Source: Woeseia sp. (GTDB lineage Bacteria; Pseudomonadota; Gammaproteobacteria; Steroidobacterales; UBA11654). From it: 38,712 nt of DNA. The translations under genes were made by a program, and so were the position numbers. Below, in pieces: positions 17,538-26,297 of this stretch (its first letter is position 1; every line of letters starts with the position of its first letter). Below the pieces are notes generated by a model. The model was not told the origin of the DNA. It made no database searches and saw only the letters and a list, made by a program, of their open reading frames with translations. The DNA is taken from assembly GCA_019653755.1 (NCBI GenBank), contig BPCL01000011.1, forward strand, positions 1 through 38,712, in the 5' to 3' direction.

Positions 17538-18733
17538 ATGTCAGGACCCCTATCAGGCCTAAAAGTATTAGAGCTAACTAGTGTGGTTTTGGGCCCATGG
17601 GCTGCTCAGATATGGCTGATATGGGAGCTGATGTTATAAAAATAGAGGCTCCATTTGGAGACAGCAATCGTCAATTAGGCGCATCAAGAAATCCAGGTAT
17701 GGCGGCTCTATACCTTTCAAACAATAGAAACAAACGAAGTTTAGTTCTGGATCTCAAACAAGAGTCTGCGCGTGATGCTCTACTTACTATAGTCAAAGAT
17801 TGCGATGTGTTTCTTCACAACAATCGTCCACAAGTTATGACTAAACTTAGATTGGAATACGAAGATATCAAGTCTGTTAATGAAAATATTATTTATTGCG
17901 GAACTTATGGGTACAGTAAAGATGGACCTTATGGAGAAAAAGGAGCTTTGGATGATTCTATTCAGGCAGCTAGTGGGATCGCTGCATTAAATGAGCTTGT
18001 TCTTGGTGAACCAAGATATTTGCCTACAGTTGTAGCTGATAAAACCACTGCAATAACTGTCGTTTATTCAATTCTAGCAGCACTTTTTCATAGGGAGAGA
18101 ACTGGAGTTGGTCAGGAAATTGAAGTACCGATGTTTGAAACCATGGTCTCATTTGTTATGGCGGAACATATCTGGGGAGAGGTATTTGAACCCAAAATGG
18201 GCGAAGCTGGTTACACAAGGTTAATGTCTCATCATCGCAAGCCCTATAAAACTAAAGATGGCTATATTGCTGTGCTTCCATACATGAATAACCATTGGCA
18301 AACATTTTGTGAAAAAGCTGAAAGAGAAGACTTAATTGAGGACGAAAGATTTAAAGACCTATCGTCACGAGTAAAAAATATTGATGATACTTATTCTGAA
18401 ACTGGAAAGATCTTGGCGACAAAAACAACTCAAGAATGGTTAGATATTTTTGCTGAAACAAAAGTGCCAGTAATTGTTGTTAACAGTTTAGAGGATTTAT
18501 TTCATGACCCTCATTTAGAAGCTGTAGATTTTTGGCAAAGTTATGAACACCCGACAGAAGGCCAACTTAAAATGCCTGGATTCCCCTCTAAATTCTCTAA
18601 AACTCCAGCGAGTATTAGGAAGCATGCTCCAAAATTAGGAGAACACAGCAAAGAAATTTTGGCTGAAGCAGGTATAGATGAAGAAACCATTAATAAAATG
18701 GTGGACTCAAAAGCAACTTTGATTTCAGATTAG
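17538..18733 (+). CDS. CaiB/BaiF family (class III) CoA-transferase (one frameshift)
   Basis: Transfers CoA between acyl-CoA donors and carboxylic acids. The true start is ATG 17538 (MSGPLSGLKVLELTSVVLGP), not the in-frame ATG at 17597: one base is missing near 17610, and with it the sequence continues ADMGADVIKIEAPFGD, the family's CoA-binding opening. Other marks are NNRNKRSLVLDLK, YGYSKDGPYGEKGALDD, and the catalytic Asp in VVADKTTAITVVYSILAAL, then GQEIEVPMFETMVSF. About 398 residues, normal for the family. The substrate is unknown, but the beta-oxidation-like genes upstream suggest activation of a carboxylic acid for that pathway. Its stop overlaps the convergent peroxiredoxin stop. Confidence 0.92.
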
Positions 18734-19281
18734 ATTGCGTCTTTAAAATTCTTCAAATCTTCCAGGACTTGCTGTGTGTGAGTATCGGGATCTACTTTTT
18801 GATACCTTTTCACAACTTTGCCTTCGGGGTTAATGATGAAAGACTCTCTTTTAGCAATGGTCATCATCATAAATTTTCCAAGGACGCCATAGTCTTCTGC
18901 ACAAGACTCTTCAACGTCAGCAAGAATAGGGTAGGGCAGACTGTATTTTTCACTGAACTCTTGGTGTGATTCAACATCATCCAGGCTGACACCCAATATT
19001 TGTGCATCCAAGTTTTTAAACTCAAATATATTATCCCTGAAATTACATGCCTCTGTGGTACATCCTGGTGTGCCATCTTTAGGATAGAAAAACAAAACAA
19101 CATATTGACCTTTGTAATCCTCTAGAGTGTGCCATTCTCCATACTGATCCTGTAAATTAAAATTGGGTGCAATATCACCCTCAGCTAAATTCGATTGACT
19201 AAAAGTGTCTGTGAAGAAAATTACTGAAGCCAAGCTTAGACTTATTACTGAAGATATAATTGTTTTATACATACTTTTCAC
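18730..19281 (-). CDS. bcp: Peroxiredoxin, PrxQ/Bcp type, with N-terminal export signal
   Basis: 183-residue AhpC/TSA-family thiol peroxidase that reduces hydrogen peroxide and organic hydroperoxides. The peroxidatic Cys74 and resolving Cys79 are in YPKDGTPGCTTEACNFRD, the five-residue spacing of the PrxQ/Bcp class. Residues about 7-24 (IISSVISLSLASVIFF) form a hydrophobic signal or anchor, absent from cytoplasmic Bcp, so this copy probably acts in the periplasm. A further Cys is in EESCAEDYG. The ATG start has a GGTGA-type ribosome site. It stands alone between a convergent CoA-transferase and a divergent patatin gene. Confidence 0.93.
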   Translation of the reverse strand: MKSMYKTIISSVISLSLASVIFFTDTFSQSNLAEGDIAPNFNLQDQYGEWHTLEDYKGQYVVLFFYPKDGTPGCTTEACNFRDNIFEFKNLDAQILGVSLDDVESHQEFSEKYSLPYPILADVEESCAEDYGVLGKFMMMTIAKRESFIINPEGKVVKRYQKVDPDTHTQQVLEDLKNFKDAI

Positions 19282-19329
19282 CTTAATAAAATATTAAACT
19301 AATTCTAAATTAATATTGATTAATAATAC

Positions 19330-20469
19330 ATGCCAATAAATAAAGTATTCGAAAAAAAGATTGGATTGGTTCTTCCAGGTGGAGGTGCTAGAGGCGCTTA
19401 TCAGGTTGGGGTGTTAAAGGCTATAAATGAAATCAAACCTGATAGCAATCCATTCAGTATTATCAGTGGAACTTCAGCAGGAGCTATTAATGCCAGTTTG
19501 TTGGCTTCTAGATCTGAATCTTTTAAAGAAGCGGTTGAGCTTTTAAGTGGTGTTTGGAGCAATTTTAGAACCAACAAAGTTTATCGGACTGATACAGCAA
19601 CCATGCTTAAAAGCAGTTTCCAATGGCTATTGACGATTAGCTCTGGAGGGATATTAGTCAAGAACCCCAAATCATTATTGGATAATTCGCCTTTAAGGCA
19701 TCTTTTAGAAGAAGCTATAAATATACAAGATATACAAAATAATATAGATAAAGGAAACTTAGACGCCTTTGCAATCACTGCTGCAGGGTATTCTTCTAAA
19801 AAGTCTGTTACTTTTTTCCAATCTGAACAGGATGATATTGACTGGGAAAGATTTTTAAGAGTAGGGGTAAAAACTGACATAGCAATCGATCATCTGATGG
19901 CAAGCATTGCACTTCCATTGATTTTCCCAGCAGTAAAGATAAATAATGAATATTTTGGGGATGGCGCTATGAGGCAGGCAACGCCATTATCTCCTGCTAT
20001 TCGCTTAGGGGCAGAGAAATTATTAATTATAACCACCGATTTAAAGAGCCATAAAAATCACTTAACGGATAATCAAATATACCCTTCGATAGGTGAAGTA
20101 GGTGGGTACATGTTGGATGCATTATTTACAGGAGGTCTCTTATCAGATCTTGAAAGATTGGATAGAATCAATCAAATAATTGAGAACTCAGGGAATAACT
20201 CTGTTCAAACCTCAACCAAGAAAATGAAGCATTTAGAGTATTGCGTTATTTCACCTTCAAAAGATATTAATAAGATTGCAAGAGAGCACTACAATGATGT
20301 TCCCTACTCAATAAAATTATTAATGAAGGGCTTAGGCCTCAAGAATAAAAGCGAGTCTGAGTTACTGAGCTTTTTGCTGTTTGAATCTTCATTTGCCTCA
20401 TCTTTGATTGATTTAGGTTTTGAAGATGGCATGAAGAAACAATCAGAAATAAAAGCTATCCTTGCCTAG
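19330..20469 (+). CDS. Patatin-like phospholipase/acyl hydrolase
   Basis: 379 residues with the patatin signatures: oxyanion loop GGGARG (17-22), nucleophile Ser49 in GTSAG, and the dyad Asp in YFGDGAMRQ. Such proteins hydrolyse lipid ester bonds; bacterial members include RssA-like proteins and ExoU-like effectors. No signal peptide or membrane helix is evident, so it is likely cytoplasmic or peripheral. The region about 280-379 is poorly conserved. It faces the convergent lptB gene across 59 bases (20470-20528) that contain a T7 run but no convincing terminator hairpin. The organism's neighbours lptB and lptC deal with the envelope; a functional link is only a guess. Confidence 0.92.
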   Translation: MPINKVFEKKIGLVLPGGGARGAYQVGVLKAINEIKPDSNPFSIISGTSAGAINASLLASRSESFKEAVELLSGVWSNFRTNKVYRTDTATMLKSSFQWLLTISSGGILVKNPKSLLDNSPLRHLLEEAINIQDIQNNIDKGNLDAFAITAAGYSSKKSVTFFQSEQDDIDWERFLRVGVKTDIAIDHLMASIALPLIFPAVKINNEYFGDGAMRQATPLSPAIRLGAEKLLIITTDLKSHKNHLTDNQIYPSIGEVGGYMLDALFTGGLLSDLERLDRINQIIENSGNNSVQTSTKKMKHLEYCVISPSKDINKIAREHYNDVPYSIKLLMKGLGLKNKSESELLSFLLFESSFASSLIDLGFEDGMKKQSEIKAILA

Positions 20470-20528
20470 TGTTTTTTTAGTTATAGCAATAGTAATGCTG
20501 ACTAATCCAATGAGATATAGAGATCTTT

Positions 20529-21254
20529 TTACATCCTGAAATCTTCACCTAAGTAAACTTTTTTAACTTCCCTGTTTTCTAATATTTGATCAGGTGTGCC
20601 GTAAGCTATAGATTTACCCTCATTAACAATGTACCCCCTATCACATATGTTTAGAGTTTCTCTTACATTATGATCTGTAATTAAGAACCCTATATTTTGA
20701 TTTGCTAGATCTTTAATAATTCTTTGTATATCGAGGACAGAAATAGGATCTACTCCAGCAAAAGGTTCATCAAGAAGTATAAATTTAGGCTCTATTGCAA
20801 GAGTTCTAGCTATTTCTACTCTTCGTCTTTCTCCTCCTGATAAGCTTATGCCTTGAGTATTTCTGATGTCATTAAGACCGAGTTGACTAATTAGTTTTTC
20901 CAGAAGTTCTTCTCTCCTGGTATGGTCTAGTTCTTTTCTTGACTCCAAGACAGCCATGATATTATTTTTTACTGAAAGCTTTCTAAAGATAGAAGCTTCT
21001 TGAGGGAGGTATGCCAGACCTTTCTGAGCCCTTTTGTGTATTGGGAAATTAGTTATATCTGTATCATCAAGAGTAATTTTTCCGTCTTTACAAGATACTA
21101 AACCAACCATCATATAAAAAGCTGTAGTCTTACCGGCACCATTTGGGCCCAGAAGACCTATAATTTCTCCGCTTTTTACATTTAGACTAAGATTATTGAC
21201 AACCTTTCTCGATCTATATTTTTTTTCTAAAGATTCAGCAATTAATATACTCAT
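20529..21254 (-). CDS. lptB: LPS transport ATPase LptB
   Basis: Cytoplasmic ABC ATPase that powers extraction of lipopolysaccharide from the inner membrane with LptFG and LptC. It has Walker [10 protein letters not shown] (36-44), Q-loop Gln85 in YLPQEAS, signature LSGGE (138-142), Walker [14 protein letters not shown], the switch His in ITDHNVRET, and the LptB-typical C-terminal region ([16 protein letters not shown]). 241 residues is the usual length. It starts 5 bases after lptC, without the lptA gene that normally lies between them. Rather than a branched-chain amino acid ABC protein, the C-terminus and the neighbours identify LptB. Confidence 0.96.
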   Translation of the reverse strand: MSILIAESLEKKYRSRKVVNNLSLNVKSGEIIGLLGPNGAGKTTAFYMMVGLVSCKDGKITLDDTDITNFPIHKRAQKGLAYLPQEASIFRKLSVKNNIMAVLESRKELDHTRREELLEKLISQLGLNDIRNTQGISLSGGERRRVEIARTLAIEPKFILLDEPFAGVDPISVLDIQRIIKDLANQNIGFLITDHNVRETLNICDRGYIVNEGKSIAYGTPDQILENREVKKVYLGEDFRM

Positions 21255-21259
21255 GACGT

Positions 21260-21814
21260 CTAGGGATTGACTATATTTGAAGTCATATTTGAACTAAAAT
21301 TGAGTTTGTTTTCTCTAAGTTGTGCATTAAAGCCTTTAGCTTGAATTTGATTATTATTAATCGTGATTAAAACATCCCTATTTGTTGCTATTGTTAGGGT
21401 ATTGGGATTAATTTCTAGATAATTTGTAACGATTGTTGAGGGATTATCGTTAGATTTATTTTCTATCACTACATTTCCAGAGAGACCCAGCACATTAGTC
21501 TGAGATATTATTTGGCCAGTATCAGATTGGATCTGCCAGTCAATAGCTGGTTCTGAAATATATTTTATCAGTAATTGCTCTAGATATATCGATTGCTTTA
21601 AGTCATTTGTTTTTGCTTTTTTTGTAAAAATTTTATAACTGAAATTACCCTCTTTATCAGACCCGTAAATTTCCGCATTTTTTAATACAAACTCTTTTTT
21701 ACTTTTTTTGAGTTTAGCTGCATTTTCTGTAGAGTTTATTGTAAGGAAATAGCTAACACTGCTTGCGATTGCAAAGAAAAGAAGTAAGCCTAGCTTTAAA
21801 AAATAATTACTCAT
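21260..21814 (-). CDS. lptC: LPS export protein LptC
   Basis: 184-residue bitopic inner-membrane protein: one N-terminal helix (about 5-26, [20 protein letters not shown]) and a periplasmic beta-jellyroll that receives LPS from LptBFG and passes it to LptA. Family features are weak at residue level but include the [26 protein letters not shown] start of the jellyroll and the TNYLEINP strand. Identification rests on length, topology and position, between kdsD (13-base gap) and lptB (5-base gap). LptA, a separate small periplasmic protein, is not encoded here. A soluble LptA would have a cleavable signal, which is less likely for this N-terminus. Confidence 0.87.
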   Translation of the reverse strand: MSNYFLKLGLLLFFAIASSVSYFLTINSTENAAKLKKSKKEFVLKNAEIYGSDKEGNFSYKIFTKKAKTNDLKQSIYLEQLLIKYISEPAIDWQIQSDTGQIISQTNVLGLSGNVVIENKSNDNPSTIVTNYLEINPNTLTIATNRDVLITINNNQIQAKGFNAQLRENKLNFSSNMTSNIVNP

Positions 21815-21827
21815 TCAAAATATTTTT

Positions 21828-22785
21828 TTACATTACCCCAGCTCTAAATAGATCGTGTATGTTCAAAGCTCCAATAACTTTTTTTCCATCCACAACGACG
21901 AGAGAAGTAATCTTTTTATCTTGGATCTTTGCAACCGCATTATATGCAAGTGTTTCTTTCTTTATTACATAAGGATCTTTTTTCATCACTTCCTTCATGA
22001 AAATATTTTGTATATCAACTTTTTTTCCAAAGTTCTTCTTAGATCACCATCTGTGAAAATTCCAACTAAATCACCTTTTTGATCTTTTACTATAGTCATA
22101 CCAAGTGCTTTTTCAGACATCTCTATTAAACCAGAAGCTAGTTTATCTGACTCATATACAACAGGAATTTCATCACCTGTGTGCATGATATCTTCAACAG
22201 ATAAGAGCAGCTGTTTTCCTAAAGATCCTCCAGGATGAGATTTAGCAAAGTCTTCTTTTGTGAACCCTCTTTTTTTTTAGGAGGGCAACCGCAATTGCAT
22301 CCCCATAGCTAATGCTGCAGATGTGCTTGCAGTTGGAGCAAGGTTCATTGGGCATGCTTCTTCTTTAACCAAAACATGAACATGAATATCAGCTTCAGCG
22401 AGAGTTTAGATTCTTTATTGCCGGTAATGGCAATAATTTTTATATCCATTCTCTTTATAACTTGAATTAAGGAAACTATCTCTTCTGTTTCTCCTGAATT
22501 TGATAGGACTAGAACAACATCTTCATTATCGATCATGCCTAGGTCACCATGTATAGCTTCACTAGGATGGATAAAAAAAGCTGGAGTTCCCGTACTCGCA
22601 AAAGTAGCTGCTATCTTATCTGCTATATGGCCTGATTTACCGAGACCCATAACTATAATTTTACCAGTACAGTTGAAGCAAAGTTCGCAGGCTTAGTGAA
22701 GCTTTCTCCTAGACCTTTTTTTTAAGTCCGCAATGGCAGACGACTCAATATCTAGAACCCGTTTTGCTATGTGATGTAATCGAAT
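21828..22785 (-). pseudogene. kdsD: Arabinose-5-phosphate isomerase KdsD, at least six frameshifts
   Basis: Converts ribulose 5-phosphate to arabinose 5-phosphate, the first step to Kdo, the inner-core LPS sugar. The fragments in order are AKRVLDIESSAIADLKK, MGLGKSGHIADKIAATFAST and HPSEAIHGDLGM (SIS domain), SNSGETEEI, HPGGSLGKQLLLSVEDIMHT, then the CBS pair GIFTDGDLRR and HDLFRAGVM. Single-base shifts lie near 22720, 22690, 22405, 22303, 22275 and 22017, and probably one near 22768; several are in A or T runs. The start codon cannot be fixed, so the upper boundary is approximate. The motifs are intact despite the shifts, which favours error over decay. kdsC is absent between this gene and lptC. 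Confidence 0.88.
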
Positions 22786-22849
22786 TTATTTTTTTCTGTA
22801 ACCCCAAAAAATTTCTTTAGGATTAATTTATTTAATAGTCTTTATTAGA

Positions 22850-22870
22850 TTAATATCAAGAGTATATTAA
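22850..22870. repeat. AT-only inverted repeat in the kdsD-ibaG divergent gap
   Basis: TTAATAT (22850-22856) and ATATTAA (22864-22870) are perfect 7-base arms with a 7-base spacer, 15 bases before the ibaG start. In DNA this AT-rich it may be chance, or part of an overlapping promoter for the divergent genes. Confidence 0.25.
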
Positions 22871-22885
22871 AATAAAGGAAAAAAA

Positions 22886-23119
22886 ATGAATCCAGGAAAA
22901 AATAAAATCATTAATTCAGACTTTATTGAGAATTCAATTGTCGAGGTTAATAGTGATGATAATGTTCATTTCGAAGCAACCATCATTTCACAATCATTTG
23001 AGAATAAATCTCTTATAGAAAGACATAAGATGGTTTACGCTTCTTTAGGCGATAAAATGAAGCAAGAAATTCATGCTCTAGCTATCACTGCTCTTACACC
23101 GGATGAGAAAGAAACTTAA
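22886..23119 (+). CDS. ibaG: BolA-family protein IbaG
   Basis: 77-residue BolA-like protein; family members bind [2Fe-2S] clusters with monothiol glutaredoxins and affect iron and acid-stress physiology. The BolA signature is VHFEATIISQSFENKSLIER, then HKMVYASLGDKMKQEIHALA and the TPDE end typical of IbaG/YrbA. A strong AAAGGAAAA ribosome site precedes the ATG. It lies 24 bases before murA, the conserved gammaproteobacterial pairing that makes IbaG a better call than BolA itself. The mlaFEDCB genes that usually precede it are absent. Confidence 0.93.
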   Translation: MNPGKNKIINSDFIENSIVEVNSDDNVHFEATIISQSFENKSLIERHKMVYASLGDKMKQEIHALAITALTPDEKET

Positions 23120-23143
23120 AGTTCTAAATAATAGAGACAATAA

Positions 23144-24400
23144 TTGCAAAAACTAAGAATTAATGGAGGTCATTCTCTAAAAGGGGAATTGACTATTTCT
23201 GGTTCAAAGAACGCAGCTCTACCTATTATGGCGGCATCTTTGTTATGCCCAAATGAGGTCCAGATAGAAAATGTTCCCAATTTAAGAGATATCAAGACCA
23301 TGAGCACTCTTCTTTCCCACATGGGCGCGACAATAGAAAAAGACACAGAAAATACAATTAAGATTAATACTAAAAATATTAACCAAAAGTTTGCTCCATA
23401 CGATTTAGTGAAAACTATGCGTGCCTCAATAGTTGTTTTGGGTCCACTCTTAGCTAGGTTTGGAGAAGCAGTAGTCTCTCTGCCTGGCGGATGCTCGATC
23501 GGAGCAAGACCAGTAAACCTTCATATAGAAGGATTGTCTGCCATGGGAGCAAAAATTGAGATAAAGAATGGGTATATTCATGCAGTGGCTCCAGAGCTAA
23601 AAGGCTGTGATTTTGAATTTAATCCTGTTTCAGTAACTGGAACGGCAAATTTAATGATGGCTGCTTCTTTAGCTAAGGGTAAGACAATTCTAAATAATTC
23701 AGCCAAAGAGCCAGAAATAGTAAATTTAGGAGAATTTCTCATTGCTATAGGAGCTAATATTTCGGGGCTGGGGACAGAGCAAATTATAATTGAGGGCGTC
23801 GAAAGTTTAAAATCAGAATGTTTCAAAGTTATACCTGACAGAATCGAAGCAGCTACTTTTCTTATAGCTGCATTGGTTACAAGGAGCAATTTAAAGATAA
23901 ATAATCTGATTCCCGATCACTTGAAAGAGCCAATAGACATATTGAAAGGATCAGGAGCGAAAATTAAAGTATCTAAACAATCCATTGATATCACTTCCCC
24001 AAAGAAAATTAAACCAATAAGCTTCAAGACAGAGCCATATCCAGGTATACCAACTGACATCCAAGCGCAGTTAATGGTATTAAATATTTTGGCAGACGGT
24101 CATTCAACCATTCACGAGACAATTTTTGAAAATAGGTTTATGCATGTTCTTGAATTACAACGTATGGGTGCAGATATCTCATTGAGTAGAAATATAGCTT
24201 CAATTAAAGGTATTAAAGAATTAAAGAGCGCTCCAGTAATGGCTACAGATCTAAGAGCCTCGGCAGCTTTGGTTTTGGCTGCATTAGCAGCAGAAGGTGA
24301 GACTATTGTAGATAGAATTTATCATATAGACAGGGGTTATGAGAATATCGATAAGAAGCTTTCAAGTATAGGTGCAATGGTAGAAAGAATTGAGTCATGA
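23144..24400 (+). CDS. murA: UDP-N-acetylglucosamine 1-carboxyvinyltransferase
   Basis: First committed step of peptidoglycan synthesis: transfers enolpyruvate from PEP to UDP-GlcNAc. The 418 residues are typical. Lys22 in SGSKNAALPIMAA and catalytic Cys117 in LPGGCSIGARPVNLH (Cys, so fosfomycin-sensitive type) are visible, as is EPYPGIPTDIQAQ with the catalytic Asp and the C-terminal DLRASAALVLAALAAEG. The start is TTG 23144 with only a weak ribosome site, possibly helped by coupling to ibaG. It is away from the dcw cluster, as usual, and directly precedes petABC. Confidence 0.97.
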   Translation: MQKLRINGGHSLKGELTISGSKNAALPIMAASLLCPNEVQIENVPNLRDIKTMSTLLSHMGATIEKDTENTIKINTKNINQKFAPYDLVKTMRASIVVLGPLLARFGEAVVSLPGGCSIGARPVNLHIEGLSAMGAKIEIKNGYIHAVAPELKGCDFEFNPVSVTGTANLMMAASLAKGKTILNNSAKEPEIVNLGEFLIAIGANISGLGTEQIIIEGVESLKSECFKVIPDRIEAATFLIAALVTRSNLKINNLIPDHLKEPIDILKGSGAKIKVSKQSIDITSPKKIKPISFKTEPYPGIPTDIQAQLMVLNILADGHSTIHETIFENRFMHVLELQRMGADISLSRNIASIKGIKELKSAPVMATDLRASAALVLAALAAEGETIVDRIYHIDRGYENIDKKLSSIGAMVERIES

Positions 24401-24417
24401 TTTATTCATTATTCGTG

Positions 24418-24451
24418 TATAATCGCACGAGAATTTTGAGGACTCTATAAT
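24418..24451 (+). promoter_or_regulatory. Candidate promoter region of petABC
   Basis: Two perfect TATAAT hexamers (24418-24423 and 24446-24451) lie in the 72-base murA-petA gap. Neither has a good -35 at standard spacing. TCGTG (24413-24417) and CACGA (24426-24430) flank the first as an inverted repeat, and CACGAAT recurs at 24468-24474, so an operator is possible. Confidence 0.35.
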
Positions 24452-24472
24452 TTTAAACTCTGTTATGCACGA

Positions 24473-25060
24473 ATGAGTAAATTAGACAGAAGAAAATTTT
24501 TATCAGTTGCCACGAGCGTCACTAGTGTTATTGGTGGTATTTTTGCAATTACTCCATTTATCTTATCCTTTCAGCCAAGTAAAAAAGCTAAGGCTTTAGG
24601 CGCGGCAATAAAGGTAGACTTATCCAGTCTGGAAGTTGGCTCAATTATTAAAGTTATTTATAGAGGCACACCTTACTATGTGGTTCATAGATCTGAAGAT
24701 ATGATTGAAAGATTAAAATCTTCAGAAAACGATCTAAGAGATCCTGATTCAGATCTATCAGTACAGCCAAATTTTGCTAAGAATGAACTCAGATCCATGA
24801 AGCCAAAATATTTGGTTGTTGAAGGCGTTTGCACACATCTTGGTTGTGCACCAATTGAAAAATTCTCTATAGCACCTGCAGATATGGGGCCAGACTGGAA
24901 TGGAGGATTTTATTGTCCTTGTCACGGTTCTAAGTTTGATCTGTCAGGAAGAGTTTATAGCGGTGTACCAGCACCTTCTAATCTAAGAGTTCCACCTCAC
25001 AGATTTGAAAATGATTCCGTACTTGTTGTAGGTGAGAACCCAGGGGAAGCCGATGTCTGA
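24473..25060 (+). CDS. petA: Ubiquinol-cytochrome c reductase Rieske iron-sulfur subunit
   Basis: 195-residue Rieske subunit of the bc1 complex; oxidises ubiquinol at the Qo site and passes the electron to cytochrome c1. The N-terminus DRRKFLSVATSVTS is a Tat signal-anchor, with the membrane helix about 12-33. The cluster ligands are Cys120 and His122 (VCTHLGC, with disulfide Cys125) and Cys148 and His151 (CPCHGS, with disulfide Cys150). There is a proteobacterial insertion between them (SIAPADMGPDW). The gene overlaps petB by 8 bases, in the standard petA-petB-petC order. Confidence 0.97.
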   Translation: MSKLDRRKFLSVATSVTSVIGGIFAITPFILSFQPSKKAKALGAAIKVDLSSLEVGSIIKVIYRGTPYYVVHRSEDMIERLKSSENDLRDPDSDLSVQPNFAKNELRSMKPKYLVVEGVCTHLGCAPIEKFSIAPADMGPDWNGGFYCPCHGSKFDLSGRVYSGVPAPSNLRVPPHRFENDSVLVVGENPGEADV

Positions 25061-26297
25061 AAAAGAAGAAAGCATTTTTACCAACCCATTTCTAAGGTGG
25101 ATAGATGATAGGTTTCCTTTATCATCTTTGATTAAAGATCACGCAACTGAATATTACGCCTCAAAGAATTTTAATATTTGGTATATCTTCGGTGTGCTGT
25201 CAATGGTTGTTCTTGTAATTATGATATTGACAGGGTTTTTCTTAACAATGAATTATAAACCCTCTGCTAAAGATGCCTTTGATTCAGTTGAATACATAAT
25301 GCGATCAGTTGAATGGGGATGGCTTATACGCTATATGCATTCAACAGGAGCATCATTCTTTTTTATAGTGGTTTATTTGCATATGTTTAGAGCCATGCTT
25401 TACGGTTCATATAAAAAACCCAGAGAGTTAATATGGATTTTAGGAATGCTGCTCTACTTTTGTTTGATGGCTGAAGCCTTCTTTGGCTATTTATTGCCAT
25501 GGGGAAATATGTCTTATTGGGCTGGCCAAGTTATTGTAAATCTGTTTGGTTATATTCCGTTTATCGGTGACACGCTTACCGAATGGATCCGGGGTGACTA
25601 TTTTATTTCAGATATTACACTAAATCGTTTTTTTGCTTTTCATGTCATTCTCCTGCCGCTTGCCATTATTGGCCTAGTCGTAGCACATATTCTTGCCTTG
25701 CATCATGTGGGCTCCAATAATCCAGATGGAATTGAGATTAAAGAGTATAAAGATGAGAGCGGTAAACCCATTGACGGTGTAGCCTTTCATCCTTTCCATA
25801 CCAGCAAAGACCTTGTGTGGATTACTGTGTTCTTAATTGTATACTTTGCAGCAGTATTTTATGCTCCAGAAATGGGCGGTCTTTTTTTAGAAGTGGATAA
25901 TTTTGAACCAGCAGATCCACTTAAAACACCCGAGCATATAGTGCCTTCATGGTATTTTACTCCTTATTATGCGATTCTTAGAGCAGTTCCCAATGCTGCA
26001 CTAGGCGCAGTTTTTCTTGTATTAGCTGTTCTATTGTTTGTTTTCCTCCCTTGGTTAGATAGATGTCCTGTTAAGTCTATTCGTTATAGAGGATGGCAAT
26101 ATAAGTTAGCACTATATATTTTTGTTATTTCATTTTTGGCACTTGGGTATTTGGGGATGCAGCCAGCAACAGGTGTCTATGTTCTTTTAGCAAGAATATT
26201 TACTATTACTTATTTTGGATTTTTTCTTCTTATGCCTTTTTATACAAGATACGAAAAAACAAAGCCTGTTCCAGAACGAGTAGTTTATAAAAAATGA
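25053..26297 (+). CDS. petB: Ubiquinol-cytochrome c reductase cytochrome b subunit
   Basis: 414-residue polytopic subunit carrying both b haems and the Qo and Qi quinone sites. ATG 25053 is chosen over an in-frame upstream codon because it follows AGGGGAAG and aligns with the family start. Haem ligand pairs are in RYMHSTGASFFFIVVYLHMF and FHVILLPLAIIGLVVAHILALHH. Eight or so helices are present, so both the N- and C-terminal cytochrome b domains are fused as normal for proteobacteria. The Qo motif, classically Pro-Glu-Trp-Tyr, reads PSWY here (25944-25955), with Ser in place of the Glu. The stop overlaps the petC start (ATGA). Confidence 0.97.
   Translation: MSEKEESIFTNPFLRWIDDRFPLSSLIKDHATEYYASKNFNIWYIFGVLSMVVLVIMILTGFFLTMNYKPSAKDAFDSVEYIMRSVEWGWLIRYMHSTGASFFFIVVYLHMFRAMLYGSYKKPRELIWILGMLLYFCLMAEAFFGYLLPWGNMSYWAGQVIVNLFGYIPFIGDTLTEWIRGDYFISDITLNRFFAFHVILLPLAIIGLVVAHILALHHVGSNNPDGIEIKEYKDESGKPIDGVAFHPFHTSKDLVWITVFLIVYFAAVFYAPEMGGLFLEVDNFEPADPLKTPEHIVPSWYFTPYYAILRAVPNAALGAVFLVLAVLLFVFLPWLDRCPVKSIRYRGWQYKLALYIFVISFLALGYLGMQPATGVYVLLARIFTITYFGFFLLMPFYTRYEKTKPVPERVVYKK

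Noticed and set aside
17597-17640. CoA-transferase starting at the ATG at 17597
   Set aside because: The family N-terminus is encoded from 17538 in another frame, with one missing base near 17610, so 17597 is an internal codon.
20470-20528. Bidirectional terminator between patatin and lptB
   Set aside because: There is a T7 run and a weak AGCA/TGCT symmetry, but no stable stem followed by a T-run.
25032-25052. petB starting at 25032
   Set aside because: That would deepen the overlap with petA and add residues absent from the family; ATG 25053 has a proper ribosome site.
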